Shown: positions 7,607 through 16,163 of the stretch, in pieces
Position numbering within the stretch: position 1 is the stretch's first letter
Layout: each line of letters starts with the position of its first letter
NCBI RefSeq assembly: GCF_024714475.1
Contig: NZ_JAMZMI010000009.1
Coordinates: forward strand, 62,001 to 126,000
DNA: 64,000 nt
Source: Marinoscillum sp. MHG1-6
Lineage (GTDB): Bacteria; Bacteroidota; Bacteroidia; Cytophagales; Cyclobacteriaceae
Direction: 5' to 3'
Notes under the pieces: generated by a model
Databases searched by the model: none
What the model was told of the DNA's origin: nothing
The model's input: the letters and a program-made list of their open reading frames with translations, nothing else
Made by a program: the position numbers and the translations under genes

Positions 7607-8992
7607 ATGATTTCAATCAAAAAACTTACCACCCACATTAGCCTCTTCGCCACGGCAGCTGTATTATTCAGCTGCGGTGGTGGGAGCTCAAAATCGACAG
7701 CCGAGACTGAAGCAGTAGAAGAGTCTTCTACCATTCAGTTGGAGATCGAAAAACCTCAGTTGACTTTCGGTTTCATCAAGCTGACAGATATGGCTCCTTT
7801 GGCAATCGCCAAAGAACTAGGCTTCTTTGAGGATGAAGGTTTGTTTGTAACAATAGAAGCTCAGTCAAACTGGAAAAACGTCCTTGACCGTGTAATTGAC
7901 GGACAGTTGGACGGATCACACATGCTTGCTGGTCAGCCTATCGCTGCCGGAGCAGGTTTCGGTCGTCAGGCTGAATTGGTAACTCCTTTTTCTATGGACC
8001 TAAACGGAAACGGAATCACTGTTTCTAACGAAGTATGGTCTAAAATGAAGCCAAATGTTCCTGCTGATGGTGAAGGTAAGCCAGTTCACCCAATCAAAGC
8101 TGATGCGCTTGTTCCAGTAATTAAGGAGTACAAAGACGCAGGTAAGCCTTTCAAAATGGGTATGGTATTCCCGGTTTCTACTCACAACTATGAGATCAGA
8201 TACTGGTTGGCAGCTGCCGGCGTAAATCCTGGTTACTACTCTGCTGACAATATCCAGGGACAAATTGATGCTGAGGTATTGCTTTCAGTAACTCCTCCAC
8301 CACAAATGCCAGCTACTTTGGAAGCAGGTACTATCTACGGATATTGTGTGGGTGAGCCATGGAACCAACAAGCGGTATTTAAAGGTATCGGTGTACCGGT
8401 TACGACTAACTACGATGTTTGGAAAAACAACCCAGAGAAGGTGTTTGTAATGACTAAAAAATTCGTAGAGCAGTATCCTAACACAGCTGTAGCTGTAACA
8501 AAAGCGCTTATCAGAGCTGGTAAGTGGTTGGATACTCCTGGTAACAGACCGAAAGCGGTAGGTATCCTTTCTATGCCTGAGTATGTTGGTGCTGACTCTG
8601 TTGTAATTGCAAACTCTATGACCGGAACTTTCGAATTCGAAAAAGGTGATAAGAGATCAATGCCTGACTTCAACGTATTCTTCAGATACAATGCAACTTA
8701 TCCATTCTACTCTGATGGAATCTGGTTCCTAACTCAAATGAGAAGATGGGGTCAAATTCCTGAAACTAAGCCTGCAGAATGGTATGGTGAAACTATCAAG
8801 GATATCTACAGACCTGATATCTGGACGAAGGCTGCTGAACTTCTTGTAGAAGAAGGTAACCTGGAAGCGTCTGACATTCCTCAGACAGATGGTTACAAAG
8901 CACCTACTTCTGACTTCATTGATGGTATTACTTATGATGGAAAAGATCCAATCGGATATATCAACAGCTTCCCTGTTGGTAACAAGGACTAG
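7607..8992 (+). CDS. nrtA: Nitrate-binding lipoprotein of ABC importer (NrtA-like)
   Basis: This is the periplasmic substrate-binding component. A signal peptide ends in a lipobox (LFSC, followed by GGGSS), so it is anchored as a lipoprotein. The mature part matches the NrtA/CmpA type: [21 protein letters not shown], then [30 protein letters not shown] and the C-terminal [21 protein letters not shown]. Length is 461 residues, in the family range. The order porin, nrtA, nrtB, nrtC, nrtD is a complete outer-to-inner uptake path. Bicarbonate or other anions are alternatives, but the nitrate reductase and narK nearby favour nitrate or nitrite. Confidence 0.9.
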   Translation: MISIKKLTTHISLFATAAVLFSCGGGSSKSTAETEAVEESSTIQLEIEKPQLTFGFIKLTDMAPLAIAKELGFFEDEGLFVTIEAQSNWKNVLDRVIDGQLDGSHMLAGQPIAAGAGFGRQAELVTPFSMDLNGNGITVSNEVWSKMKPNVPADGEGKPVHPIKADALVPVIKEYKDAGKPFKMGMVFPVSTHNYEIRYWLAAAGVNPGYYSADNIQGQIDAEVLLSVTPPPQMPATLEAGTIYGYCVGEPWNQQAVFKGIGVPVTTNYDVWKNNPEKVFVMTKKFVEQYPNTAVAVTKALIRAGKWLDTPGNRPKAVGILSMPEYVGADSVVIANSMTGTFEFEKGDKRSMPDFNVFFRYNATYPFYSDGIWFLTQMRRWGQIPETKPAEWYGETIKDIYRPDIWTKAAELLVEEGNLEASDIPQTDGYKAPTSDFIDGITYDGKDPIGYINSFPVGNKD

Positions 8993-9116
8993 TTAGAAGG
9001 TTGGTTTGAGGGTTTCGGACAATTTGGTTCGGCCCTCTTACCACATTGAATACAAATGAAAAATAATACAATCCACCCCACCATTTCGATGGTAGTAAAA
9101 GACAAATGATAAAGAA

Positions 9117-10208
9117 ATGAAAACGAAATCAATTAAAACACTCAAATTCTTAGGCCTGGGATTCCTGGAGCCTTTGATCAGAATGTTCAGCGGTGAAGAG
9201 CCGAAGAAAAACGCCTCGGTTTTCATCAAAAAGACATTATTTCCCATAGCCTCTATGGGACTCTTCCTGATAATCTGGCATTCAGGTGCTACTGCACTTT
9301 ACAATAAGGAAGCCAACGAGCGGATCGAAAAAGCGAGAGTAGAGCAAGGTGAAGAAGCCGCTATCGCCATGGAAGAATGTATTAAAAGCGGAGATATCAG
9401 TTGTCAGCCAAACACACTGCCATCACCTGCACAGGTTTATGCAGCATACAAAACACTTTGGAATGACCACATTGAAATCTCTGACAAGAAAGACAAATTC
9501 GCACAGAAGACAGCTAAAACCAATGCTAAAAGAGCTGAAAAAGGACTGTCTCCTATTGAATATACCGGTCGTCCATCCTTTTTGGATCAGATCGGAACAA
9601 GCTTAAAAACTATTGCAGCCGGAGTATTGCTAGCCATCTTTATTGCTATTCCAATTGGAATCATCATTGGATTGAGTGATGTGCTGAGAAACTCTATGAA
9701 CTGGTTGATACAAATCTTAAAACCTGTATCTCCAGTAGTATGGTTGCTATTGGTGTTCATGATCGTAAAGACACTCATCACAGATCCGGATTTGGATAAA
9801 TCATTTATCATCTCTGCCATCAGCGTTGGATTGTGTGCGATGTGGGCTACCCTGATCAACACCAGTGTAGGTGTATCAACTGTAGACAAAGACTTCATCA
9901 ATGTTTCAAAAGTATTGAAACTAAGCATTGGTCAAAACATATTCAAAATCGTACTTCCTGCTTCTTTCCCGTTGATCTTCACTGGATTGAGAATCACAGT
10001 TTCAGTTGCATGGATGGTATTGATTGCTATCGAGCTATTAGCTCAGAGTCCAGGCCTCGGATCTTTCGTATGGGAAGAATTCCAGAATGGTGCGAACGAC
10101 TCGAATGCTAAAATTATCGTAGCCATGTTCGTGATCGGAATCATCGGATTCTTGCTTGACAGAATCATGCTTTCAGTTCAGAATTTCATGACCTTCAACA
10201 AAGCATAA
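9117..10208 (+). CDS. nrtB: Nitrate ABC transporter permease NrtB
   Basis: This 363-residue inner-membrane permease is longer than the usual 270-300 because of a charged insert between the first helix (about residues 40-62) and the remaining helices (about 165 onward). The insert contains [10 protein letters not shown]-like charged segments and [15 protein letters not shown]. The transmembrane core has the EAA-type coupling loop near [25 protein letters not shown], followed by [28 protein letters not shown], which is characteristic of nitrate, taurine and bicarbonate permeases. A 124-base spacer separates it from nrtA, while nrtC begins one base after its stop. It works as partner of the NrtC/NrtD ATPases. 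Confidence 0.9.
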   Translation: MKTKSIKTLKFLGLGFLEPLIRMFSGEEPKKNASVFIKKTLFPIASMGLFLIIWHSGATALYNKEANERIEKARVEQGEEAAIAMEECIKSGDISCQPNTLPSPAQVYAAYKTLWNDHIEISDKKDKFAQKTAKTNAKRAEKGLSPIEYTGRPSFLDQIGTSLKTIAAGVLLAIFIAIPIGIIIGLSDVLRNSMNWLIQILKPVSPVVWLLLVFMIVKTLITDPDLDKSFIISAISVGLCAMWATLINTSVGVSTVDKDFINVSKVLKLSIGQNIFKIVLPASFPLIFTGLRITVSVAWMVLIAIELLAQSPGLGSFVWEEFQNGANDSNAKIIVAMFVIGIIGFLLDRIMLSVQNFMTFNKA

Positions 10209-10209
10209 G

Positions 10210-11094
10210 ATGGCTCTACTCGAATTAAGAAACGTATCAAAATCTTACGGAGTAGGCTCCTCGAAAGTGGAGGTGTTGGATAACATCAACCTATCCGTAG
10301 AAGAAGGCGAGTTCCTTGCTATCGTGGGTTTCTCCGGTAGCGGTAAAACAACTTTGATCAATATGATCAACGGGTTGGATTTTCCGGATTCTGGTGAAGT
10401 GCTACTTCATGGTAAGCCAATCACCGGACCGGGACCAGACAGAGGGGTGATATTTCAGAATTACTCATTGCTCCCGTGGTTGTCTGTATATAAAAATGTA
10501 AAACTCTCAGTTGATGAGGTTTTCCCTAAGCTCTCCAGCAAGGAAAAGGACGCTCATATCCGCAAGTATGTGGAGATGGTAAACCTTAGCCACGCAATAG
10601 ACAAAATGCCTTCTGAACTGTCAGGTGGTATGCGTCAAAGGGTATCTGTAGCCAGAGCTTTGGCTATGAACCCCGAAGTATTGCTAATGGATGAGCCATT
10701 AAGTGCATTGGATGCCTTAACAAGAGGAACACTTCAGGAAGAGATCGTTAAGATCTGGAGCCAGGATAAGAAAACAGCCATCCTAATCACCAATGATGTG
10801 GATGAAGGAATCATCATGGCAGACCGAATCATTCCTCTTACTCCGGGACCTAAAGCAACGCTTGGGCCAGAGTTTCAGGTGAATTTCGACCGTCCGAGAG
10901 ATGTAACGGAGATCAACAAAGATCCGAATTACAAAAAACTAAGAAATAATGTCCTCGAATATCTGATTGAGGTTGGTGCAACCAGAAGACAAGTAAGCGA
11001 TCAGAAATATATTCTTCCTGATTTAAAGCCGGTGATGCCGGGCCGGGTAGTGTTCGGTAAAAGGAAGAAGAAAGAAAAAGTGAAGTATTTCTAA
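10210..11094 (+). CDS. nrtC: Nitrate ABC transporter ATPase NrtC (lacks binding-protein-like tail; H-loop changed)
   Basis: The nucleotide-binding subunit has Walker [11 protein letters not shown]-loop [12 protein letters not shown], canonical signature LSGGMRQR (L137 on) and Walker B LLMDEP with the catalytic glutamate. The usual H-loop histidine is replaced by asparagine: ITNDVDEG, N195. At 294 residues it lacks the NrtA-like C-terminal regulatory domain of cyanobacterial NrtC and instead ends in a basic tail ([12 protein letters not shown]). It probably pairs with NrtD in a heterodimer, the two genes being 19 bases apart. Transport identity comes from context and from family resemblance to the nitrate/taurine ATPases. 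Confidence 0.9.
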   Translation: MALLELRNVSKSYGVGSSKVEVLDNINLSVEEGEFLAIVGFSGSGKTTLINMINGLDFPDSGEVLLHGKPITGPGPDRGVIFQNYSLLPWLSVYKNVKLSVDEVFPKLSSKEKDAHIRKYVEMVNLSHAIDKMPSELSGGMRQRVSVARALAMNPEVLLMDEPLSALDALTRGTLQEEIVKIWSQDKKTAILITNDVDEGIIMADRIIPLTPGPKATLGPEFQVNFDRPRDVTEINKDPNYKKLRNNVLEYLIEVGATRRQVSDQKYILPDLKPVMPGRVVFGKRKKKEKVKYF

Positions 11095-11113
11095 AGCAAA
11101 AAAGACTTAGACG

Positions 11114-11932
11114 ATGAATGCATTATTAGAAAAGCAAATACAAGTCATACCACACCTTGACGGGAAACCCGAAATGTTGGTATGCAAAGATATCAGAAAG
11201 GTCTACCCGACTCCTAAAGGAGACTATGTGGTATTGGATGACCTTCAACTCAGTATCAAACAAGGAGAATTTGTCTCTATCATTGGACACTCAGGATGTG
11301 GAAAGTCCACTCTACTTACCATGATCGCCGGACTCAATGAGATCAGCGGTGGTAATGTTATTGTGGATGGATCACCTATACGTGGAGCTGGTCCGGATAG
11401 AGCGGTAGTATTCCAGTCTCCGAGCTTACTTCCATGGCTAACTGCCTTGCAGAACGTAATGATTGGCGTAAAGCAGGTATTCCCTCATGCCTCTAAAGCT
11501 GAAAAGGAAGAAATCTGTAAGTACTACCTGGACAAAGTTGGTTTGGGTAATGATTTTCACAAGAAAGCTACTTCTCTGTCACAAGGAATGCAGCAAAGAG
11601 TGGGTATCGCCAGAGCATTTGCTCTGAAACCAAAAATCCTCCTGCTGGATGAGCCATTCGGAATGTTGGATTCCCTTACGAGAGGTGAACTACAAGATGT
11701 GCTTTTGGATGTATGGCAGAAAGAACAAATCACTGCTGTGGCCATCACGCATGATGTGGATGAGTCAATCTTCCTTGCTGACCGCGTGATCATGATGACC
11801 AGCGGACCATACGCTAAAATCGGAGACGAACTGGTTATTCCATTTGAGCGTCCAAGAAACAGAAAGGCTGTATTGGAGCATCCGGAATACTACGATTACA
11901 GAGGATATCTAATGAATTTCTTAAACCACTAA
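11114..11932 (+). CDS. nrtD: Nitrate ABC transporter ATPase NrtD (signature motif changed)
   Basis: This second nucleotide-binding subunit has 272 residues with Walker A GHSGCGKST, Q-loop VVFQSPSLLPWL, Walker B LLLDEP and a normal H-loop ITHDVDES (H213). The ABC signature reads LSQGMQQR, with Q157 where glycine is expected. The deviation is complementary to that of NrtC: the composite site made of NrtC Walker/H-loop and NrtD signature is altered on both faces, and the other site is canonical. The gene ends 15 bases before hemA, so the operon continues into tetrapyrrole and haem-protein genes. Confidence 0.9.
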   Translation: MNALLEKQIQVIPHLDGKPEMLVCKDIRKVYPTPKGDYVVLDDLQLSIKQGEFVSIIGHSGCGKSTLLTMIAGLNEISGGNVIVDGSPIRGAGPDRAVVFQSPSLLPWLTALQNVMIGVKQVFPHASKAEKEEICKYYLDKVGLGNDFHKKATSLSQGMQQRVGIARAFALKPKILLLDEPFGMLDSLTRGELQDVLLDVWQKEQITAVAITHDVDESIFLADRVIMMTSGPYAKIGDELVIPFERPRNRKAVLEHPEYYDYRGYLMNFLNH

Positions 11933-11947
11933 CCTCAACAAGTAACT

Positions 11948-13228
11948 ATGAGTGAGCTGAAGTACATAGGAATTGACTACAAGAAAGCGGATGTGAACGT
12001 GCGTGGATTATTCGCACTAAATCCAGCAGAAAGAGCCAATATGTACATTCAGCTTAAAGAATACTTCGGATTGCAGGAGGCATTGATCCTTTCCACCTGC
12101 AACAGAACTGAGGTTTATTATGTTCATAAAAAGGATATTGGAGAGCAGATTGTCGCTCTTCTTGTTTCCATTAAGGGTTTAGTCGCTTCAGACTACCTAC
12201 CCTACTTCCACCTCAATACAGATGGTACGGAAGCTATCACCCACCTGTTCCGAATGGCTATTGGCCTGGAGTCACAGGTACTGGGAGACATTCAAATATT
12301 TGGTCAGGTTAAACAGGCGTACCAGGAAGCCGCTGATGCAGACATGGCAGAAGCCACACTGCATCGAGCGCTCCATACCTTGTTTTACACGCATAAACAG
12401 GTTTGTCAGGAGACAGCCTTTAAAACCGGAGCAGCTTCTACCTCCTACAATGCAGTCAAAATCCTAAAGGAGAATGACATTGCCTCCGGAGCCTCCGTAT
12501 TGGTAGTTGGTGCAGGGAAAATCGGAAGTGATGTGTGTAAGAATCTTACAGATTTAGGATTCTCAAATGTCACCGTGACTAACCGAACCCAGCAACGAGC
12601 TGATAGCCTGGCGAAGGAGCTTAACTTAAAAACAACGCCCTACAAGACCCTTTACCATCAATTGACAGATTATTCTGTCATCATTGGTGCGGCCGGTAGT
12701 GATGAGCCGATCTTCAAAGAAAAACTAACAGGTGATAAATCAAATACAAGATTCTTTATTCTGGATCTCTGCGCACCTAACAGCTTTTCTGATCTGTTTA
12801 TCATGCATCATGGCGCTCAATATTACAACATTGATCGTATCGGGAGCTTACAGGAGGAAACGATCATGACAAGGAGTCTTGAAGTTCCGAAAGTGGAGCA
12901 AATCATTGAGGCGACCATTAGGGAATGGAAGGAATGGGTGGAAGAATATGGTCAAACAAGAGAGATCAAAAAATTCAAAAAGACGCTCGACGAAATCCGT
13001 CAGCAATGTCTGGCTGAATACATGAAGAAGACCGATGAGGCCCATCATGGCCTGATTGAGCAAGTTGCAGAGTCACTGATCAATAAAATTGTCAAAATCC
13101 CTGCTGTTCAGATCAAAACGGCTTGCCAGAGAGATCGTGCAGAGGAGCTGGGTTCTATACTCAACGAACTATTTAATCTCGAATATCCAAAAAAATCTAA
13201 ATCTAAATCTAAATCAAATCAACTATGA
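11948..13228 (+). CDS. hemA: Glutamyl-tRNA reductase (HemA), nitrate-operon copy
   Basis: GluTR converts glutamyl-tRNA to glutamate-1-semialdehyde, the committed step to haem and siroheme. The catalytic cysteine is in STCNRTE (C51), the glutamate-recognition part has GLESQVLGDIQIFGQVK, the NADPH domain has VVGAGKIGSDV, and the helical dimerisation domain follows. The usual DLAVPRD-type stretch is divergent here (DLCAPNSF), so this may be a specialised paralogue rather than the housekeeping enzyme. The C-terminus has three tandem AAATCT hexamers (13193-13210) encoding Lys-Ser repeats. Its stop overlaps the globin start as ATGA. The location suggests extra tetrapyrrole for nitrite reductase, globin and cytochromes. 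Confidence 0.9.
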   Translation: MSELKYIGIDYKKADVNVRGLFALNPAERANMYIQLKEYFGLQEALILSTCNRTEVYYVHKKDIGEQIVALLVSIKGLVASDYLPYFHLNTDGTEAITHLFRMAIGLESQVLGDIQIFGQVKQAYQEAADADMAEATLHRALHTLFYTHKQVCQETAFKTGAASTSYNAVKILKENDIASGASVLVVGAGKIGSDVCKNLTDLGFSNVTVTNRTQQRADSLAKELNLKTTPYKTLYHQLTDYSVIIGAAGSDEPIFKEKLTGDKSNTRFFILDLCAPNSFSDLFIMHHGAQYYNIDRIGSLQEETIMTRSLEVPKVEQIIEATIREWKEWVEEYGQTREIKKFKKTLDEIRQQCLAEYMKKTDEAHHGLIEQVAESLINKIVKIPAVQIKTACQRDRAEELGSILNELFNLEYPKKSKSKSKSNQL

Positions 13229-13680
13229 GCATTTTCAAATCACTCTTTAAGAAGAAAGAGGAAGGTCCAATTTCTTCAAAACAAAAGGAACTTGTACAAA
13301 GTACTTTTGCGCAGGTAGCACCTATCGCTGAGACTGCAGCAGACATCTTTTACAATAAACTTTTCGAATTGGACCCGGCTTTAAAGCCACTTTTTAAAGG
13401 CGACATCAAGGATCAAGGTAAAAAACTCATGACTATGCTAGCAGCAGCTGTTAAGGGCCTGGATGACTTAGGAAGCCTTGTACCAGTAGTGCAGGACCTT
13501 GGTAAAAGACACGTAGGATACGGCGTTACCGACGAGCACTATGACACTGTTGCGGCAGCTCTATTGTATACCCTGGAGACGGGACTTGGAGACAACTGGA
13601 ATGATGAGGTAAAAGATGCCTGGGTAGCAGTGTACACCGTACTTGCAACAACAATGAAAGACGCTGCCAAAGCAGCATAA
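13225..13680 (+). CDS. Single-domain globin of the flavohemoglobin family
   Basis: This 151-residue globin of Vitreoscilla-haemoglobin/flavohemoglobin type has no reductase domain. Putative pocket residues are Tyr43 (B10), Gln64 (E7) and the proximal His96 (KRHVGYGV), the set linked to NO dioxygenation and tight O2 binding. A short basic N-terminus (SLFKKKEEG) precedes the fold. It is translationally coupled to hemA, and an FAD/2Fe-2S reductase that could reduce it is encoded two genes further on (15100-16158). A role in removing NO formed during nitrate or nitrite reduction is inferred, not shown. Confidence 0.88.
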   Translation: MSIFKSLFKKKEEGPISSKQKELVQSTFAQVAPIAETAADIFYNKLFELDPALKPLFKGDIKDQGKKLMTMLAAAVKGLDDLGSLVPVVQDLGKRHVGYGVTDEHYDTVAAALLYTLETGLGDNWNDEVKDAWVAVYTVLATTMKDAAKAA

Positions 13681-13705
13681 TGTACCATCTAAACCTATAC
13701 TAACC

Positions 13706-14524
13706 ATGAAAACTCTAAGTAAAAGGACTAAACTTACTTATTTCGGTGGCCTGCTATTGGCTGCCATGAGCTGTACACCTCTTCCAGAGGAAACAGCGAG
13801 TGAAGCTTCAGACAAGATGTATTCAATCGAAGAAGCATTCGAAATTGTTGCAGCGGAGAATGACGTTGCACGTACTCTATACACTAAAGCAATTGTAGGA
13901 GCCGGAAAGAAACAAGGACTTAAGTTCCACGAAGACTGGGAAAAAGACGAAGTTGAAGCTGGGCCACTTCCTGCATTGTTTTTAAGAGGAATTGCCGGAG
14001 ATATCCGAAAAAAAGGTGAAGTGCCTCTAGGCCTTTTCCTTGGATCCGACTTCCCGGTAAGAAAGTCCAACAAATTTGTTGGTAAGCAGGCAGAATTGTT
14101 TGCTGCTATCAGAGAAGACGGTAAGCCGAAATACTTCTATGATGAAGAAAATCAGCTTTACACTGCTATGTTCCCTGATTTTGCAGCAGCTGCACCTTGT
14201 GTGAACTGCCACAATGAACACCCTGAAACTACCAAAACAGATTGGGCTTTGGGTGATATCATGGGTGCTACCACCTGGACTTATCCTAGTGACTCTGTTT
14301 CTTTCGATGAACTACAAGGTATCATCATGGCTTACAGAGACGGAGCCGCAGCTACCTTCCAGACTTATCTGGACAAAGCTGCAGGTTTCAAAGAAAGCGA
14401 TGTTCCTGCAGTGGGCGCAACATGGCCTGTTGGTGGATATTCGCTACCTACCCCTGATGTGTTTCTTGATAGCGTAAATGAATTGGCTTCTGAGAAAACA
14501 CTTAAGGGAATCCTAAAGATCTAA
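13706..14524 (+). CDS. Haem-c lipoprotein with Tll0287/DUF3365-like domain
   Basis: This is a 272-residue lipoprotein: a signal peptide ending in AAMSC is followed by a low-complexity acidic linker, then a domain of the Tll0287-like/DUF3365 sensor type with GLFLGSDFPVRKSN, TAMFPDF and a single CVNCH haem-c site (C165, C168, H169). Known DUF3365 proteins bind one haem c with a cysteine or histidine distal ligand and are proposed redox or gas sensors. Here it would sit in the periplasm, tethered to a membrane, next to a b-type cytochrome and a pentahaem protein. Function is unknown; an electron carrier or NO/O2-sensing role is possible. Confidence 0.75.
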   Translation: MKTLSKRTKLTYFGGLLLAAMSCTPLPEETASEASDKMYSIEEAFEIVAAENDVARTLYTKAIVGAGKKQGLKFHEDWEKDEVEAGPLPALFLRGIAGDIRKKGEVPLGLFLGSDFPVRKSNKFVGKQAELFAAIREDGKPKYFYDEENQLYTAMFPDFAAAAPCVNCHNEHPETTKTDWALGDIMGATTWTYPSDSVSFDELQGIIMAYRDGAAATFQTYLDKAAGFKESDVPAVGATWPVGGYSLPTPDVFLDSVNELASEKTLKGILKI

Positions 14525-14547
14525 AGTTTTTCATTTGTCTAAGTTGA

Positions 14548-14586
14548 TTGACGCACGCTCTTAGCTCTCGAGCGGAGCGTGCTCAA
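14548..14586 (+). repeat. Intra-operon stem-loop between haem lipoprotein and cytochrome b genes
   Basis: TTGA-C-GCACGCTC pairs with GAGCGTGC-TCAA, giving a 12-bp stem with one bulged base. No T run follows, so it is more likely an mRNA stabiliser or partial attenuator within the operon than a full terminator. Confidence 0.55.
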
Positions 14587-14618
14587 TCTCTTTCAAAACC
14601 TCTAACTACAACCAACCT

Positions 14619-15095
14619 ATGGGAAGGATAGCCTTTATCATAACTGGTGGCATCTTATTCACATTATTTATTCTTCAAGATGCTCTCGACTGGCATTGGG
14701 AAGCCCTTCACACCTTACAAGATGACCAAATGTATCGTCGTTGGTCGGGTCTTGGATTATCCCTTATTATCTTATTCCAGTGGACATTAAGCCTGGTCAG
14801 AACAAGGCCAAAATGGGAAGACCTAAGTCTTACATTCTATAATATCCACAACTGGGTGGGTGCCTTTACTCCCCTACTCTTTTACATCCATAGCATGGAG
14901 CTCGGGTTCGCCTATCTCTTTGTTTTGAGCATCACGTTTTTTGGAAACTTCCTCATGGGAATGTTCAACCTGGATGTTATCAAAAACAAGTCACAGCTCG
15001 TATTTCAGGGTTGGATGATCCTTCATGTGGCATGTTCGTTCTTCATTACATTTTTAACTATATACCACATCTACGTGGTATTCTACTACGAATAG
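14619..15095 (+). CDS. Small b-type membrane cytochrome (ferric-reductase-like four-helix protein)
   Basis: This 158-residue integral membrane protein has four hydrophobic helices. Two helices carry histidines with identical H-x13-H spacing: IHNWVGAFTPLLFYIH and LHVACSFFITFLTIYH. That spacing in paired helices is the bis-histidine pattern for two stacked b haems seen in cytochrome b and in ferric-reductase/NADPH-oxidase cores. It lies four bases before a separate FAD/2Fe-2S reductase gene, so the pair resembles a split transmembrane NAD(P)H oxidoreductase. I do not recognise a named family; haem binding is inferred from the motif. Confidence 0.6.
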   Translation: MGRIAFIITGGILFTLFILQDALDWHWEALHTLQDDQMYRRWSGLGLSLIILFQWTLSLVRTRPKWEDLSLTFYNIHNWVGAFTPLLFYIHSMELGFAYLFVLSITFFGNFLMGMFNLDVIKNKSQLVFQGWMILHVACSFFITFLTIYHIYVVFYYE

Positions 15096-15099
15096 AAAA

Positions 15100-16158
15100 A
15101 TGGGAAAAGCTGTATCACTAAAAATTAAGAAGGTTATTAAGGTTACAGATGATGCGGTCAGCATTCACTTTAAGCAACCCTTCTTCAAAAAAATTAAATA
15201 TACTCCGGGGCAGTTCCTCACCCTGCTGGTCAATATTGACAAGGAAGTAGTGCGAAGATGCTACTCCCTGAATAGTGCCCCCGATGTAGACGACTACGTA
15301 AGTGTTACAGTAAAAAGGATTAAAGACGGTAGAGTCTCTAATCACCTGTTCAACAACATTAAAGAAGGAGATAAAATGAAAGTGCTCCTTCCGATGGGAA
15401 ATTTCACGATCATCCCTGATAAAAATAAGAGACGTCATATTGTTCTTTTCGGAGCAGGAAGTGGCATCACCCCATTGATCTCCATCCTAAAATCAATTAT
15501 CAATAAGGAACCTTCAAGTATCGTTTCCCTGATCTATGGAAACAGAGATGTTGAATCCATCATTTTTAATGATGAACTCAACGAGTACAAAGAGAAGTAT
15601 CCTAACAGAGTCAACTTACTACACATCCTGGAAAACCCGGGTGATTTTGAGGATTGCTATAAAGGTCGTGTGGAAAGAACTCAGGTGCCGGGCCTATTAA
15701 GGCAACTACCTAATCTTCCTGATAGCGATACCGAATACTATATATGCGGTCCTTCAGGGATGATGATCGAGGCGGAAGAAGGACTAAAACTGAGTGGAGC
15801 TCCTGCAGACAAAATCAATATTGAGAAATTCTCGGCTCCTCCTCCAAGTGCTGAAGAAACAAAAGCTGCTGGTCCAATGCTCCAAAACCGTGAGGTGACC
15901 CTCAAGCTTAAAGGAAAGACTCACGAAATTCCGGTTAAGGCAGGCACTACCATATTAGATGCCGCCCTTGACGAGAAAATAAAAGTGCCCTATGTATGTA
16001 TGGATGGTATCTGCGGAACATGTAGAGCTACATGTACTTCAGGTGAAGTATTCATGAGAAAAGGTCATATACTGACAGATAAGGAGGTAGAAGAAAAAGT
16101 GATCTTACCATGCATTTGCAAGCCTGTGAGCAATAATGTTGTAGTAGAATTTCATTAA
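15100..16158 (+). CDS. NAD(P)H oxidoreductase with FAD, NAD and C-terminal 2Fe-2S domains
   Basis: The 352 residues show a ferredoxin-reductase-type module and a plant-type ferredoxin tail. The FAD motif is RCYSLNSAP (about residue 48), the NAD(P) motif is GAGSGITPLISILKS (about 120), followed by YICGPSGMM. The C-terminal 2Fe-2S loop is CMDGICGTCRATC with a distal cysteine in LPCICK. The order resembles PaaE, HCP reductase and benzoate-type reductases. It could supply electrons to the globin, to the preceding b-type cytochrome, or to both. Gaps of four and five bases to its neighbours indicate one transcript. Confidence 0.88.
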   Translation: MGKAVSLKIKKVIKVTDDAVSIHFKQPFFKKIKYTPGQFLTLLVNIDKEVVRRCYSLNSAPDVDDYVSVTVKRIKDGRVSNHLFNNIKEGDKMKVLLPMGNFTIIPDKNKRRHIVLFGAGSGITPLISILKSIINKEPSSIVSLIYGNRDVESIIFNDELNEYKEKYPNRVNLLHILENPGDFEDCYKGRVERTQVPGLLRQLPNLPDSDTEYYICGPSGMMIEAEEGLKLSGAPADKINIEKFSAPPPSAEETKAAGPMLQNREVTLKLKGKTHEIPVKAGTTILDAALDEKIKVPYVCMDGICGTCRATCTSGEVFMRKGHILTDKEVEEKVILPCICKPVSNNVVVEFH

Positions 16159-16163
16159 TATCT

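Noticed and set aside
13193-13216. Tandem AAATCT hexamers at the end of hemA as a phase-variation tract
   Set aside because: Units of six keep the frame and only change Lys-Ser number at the extreme C-terminus, so no on/off switch is expected; only three full copies.
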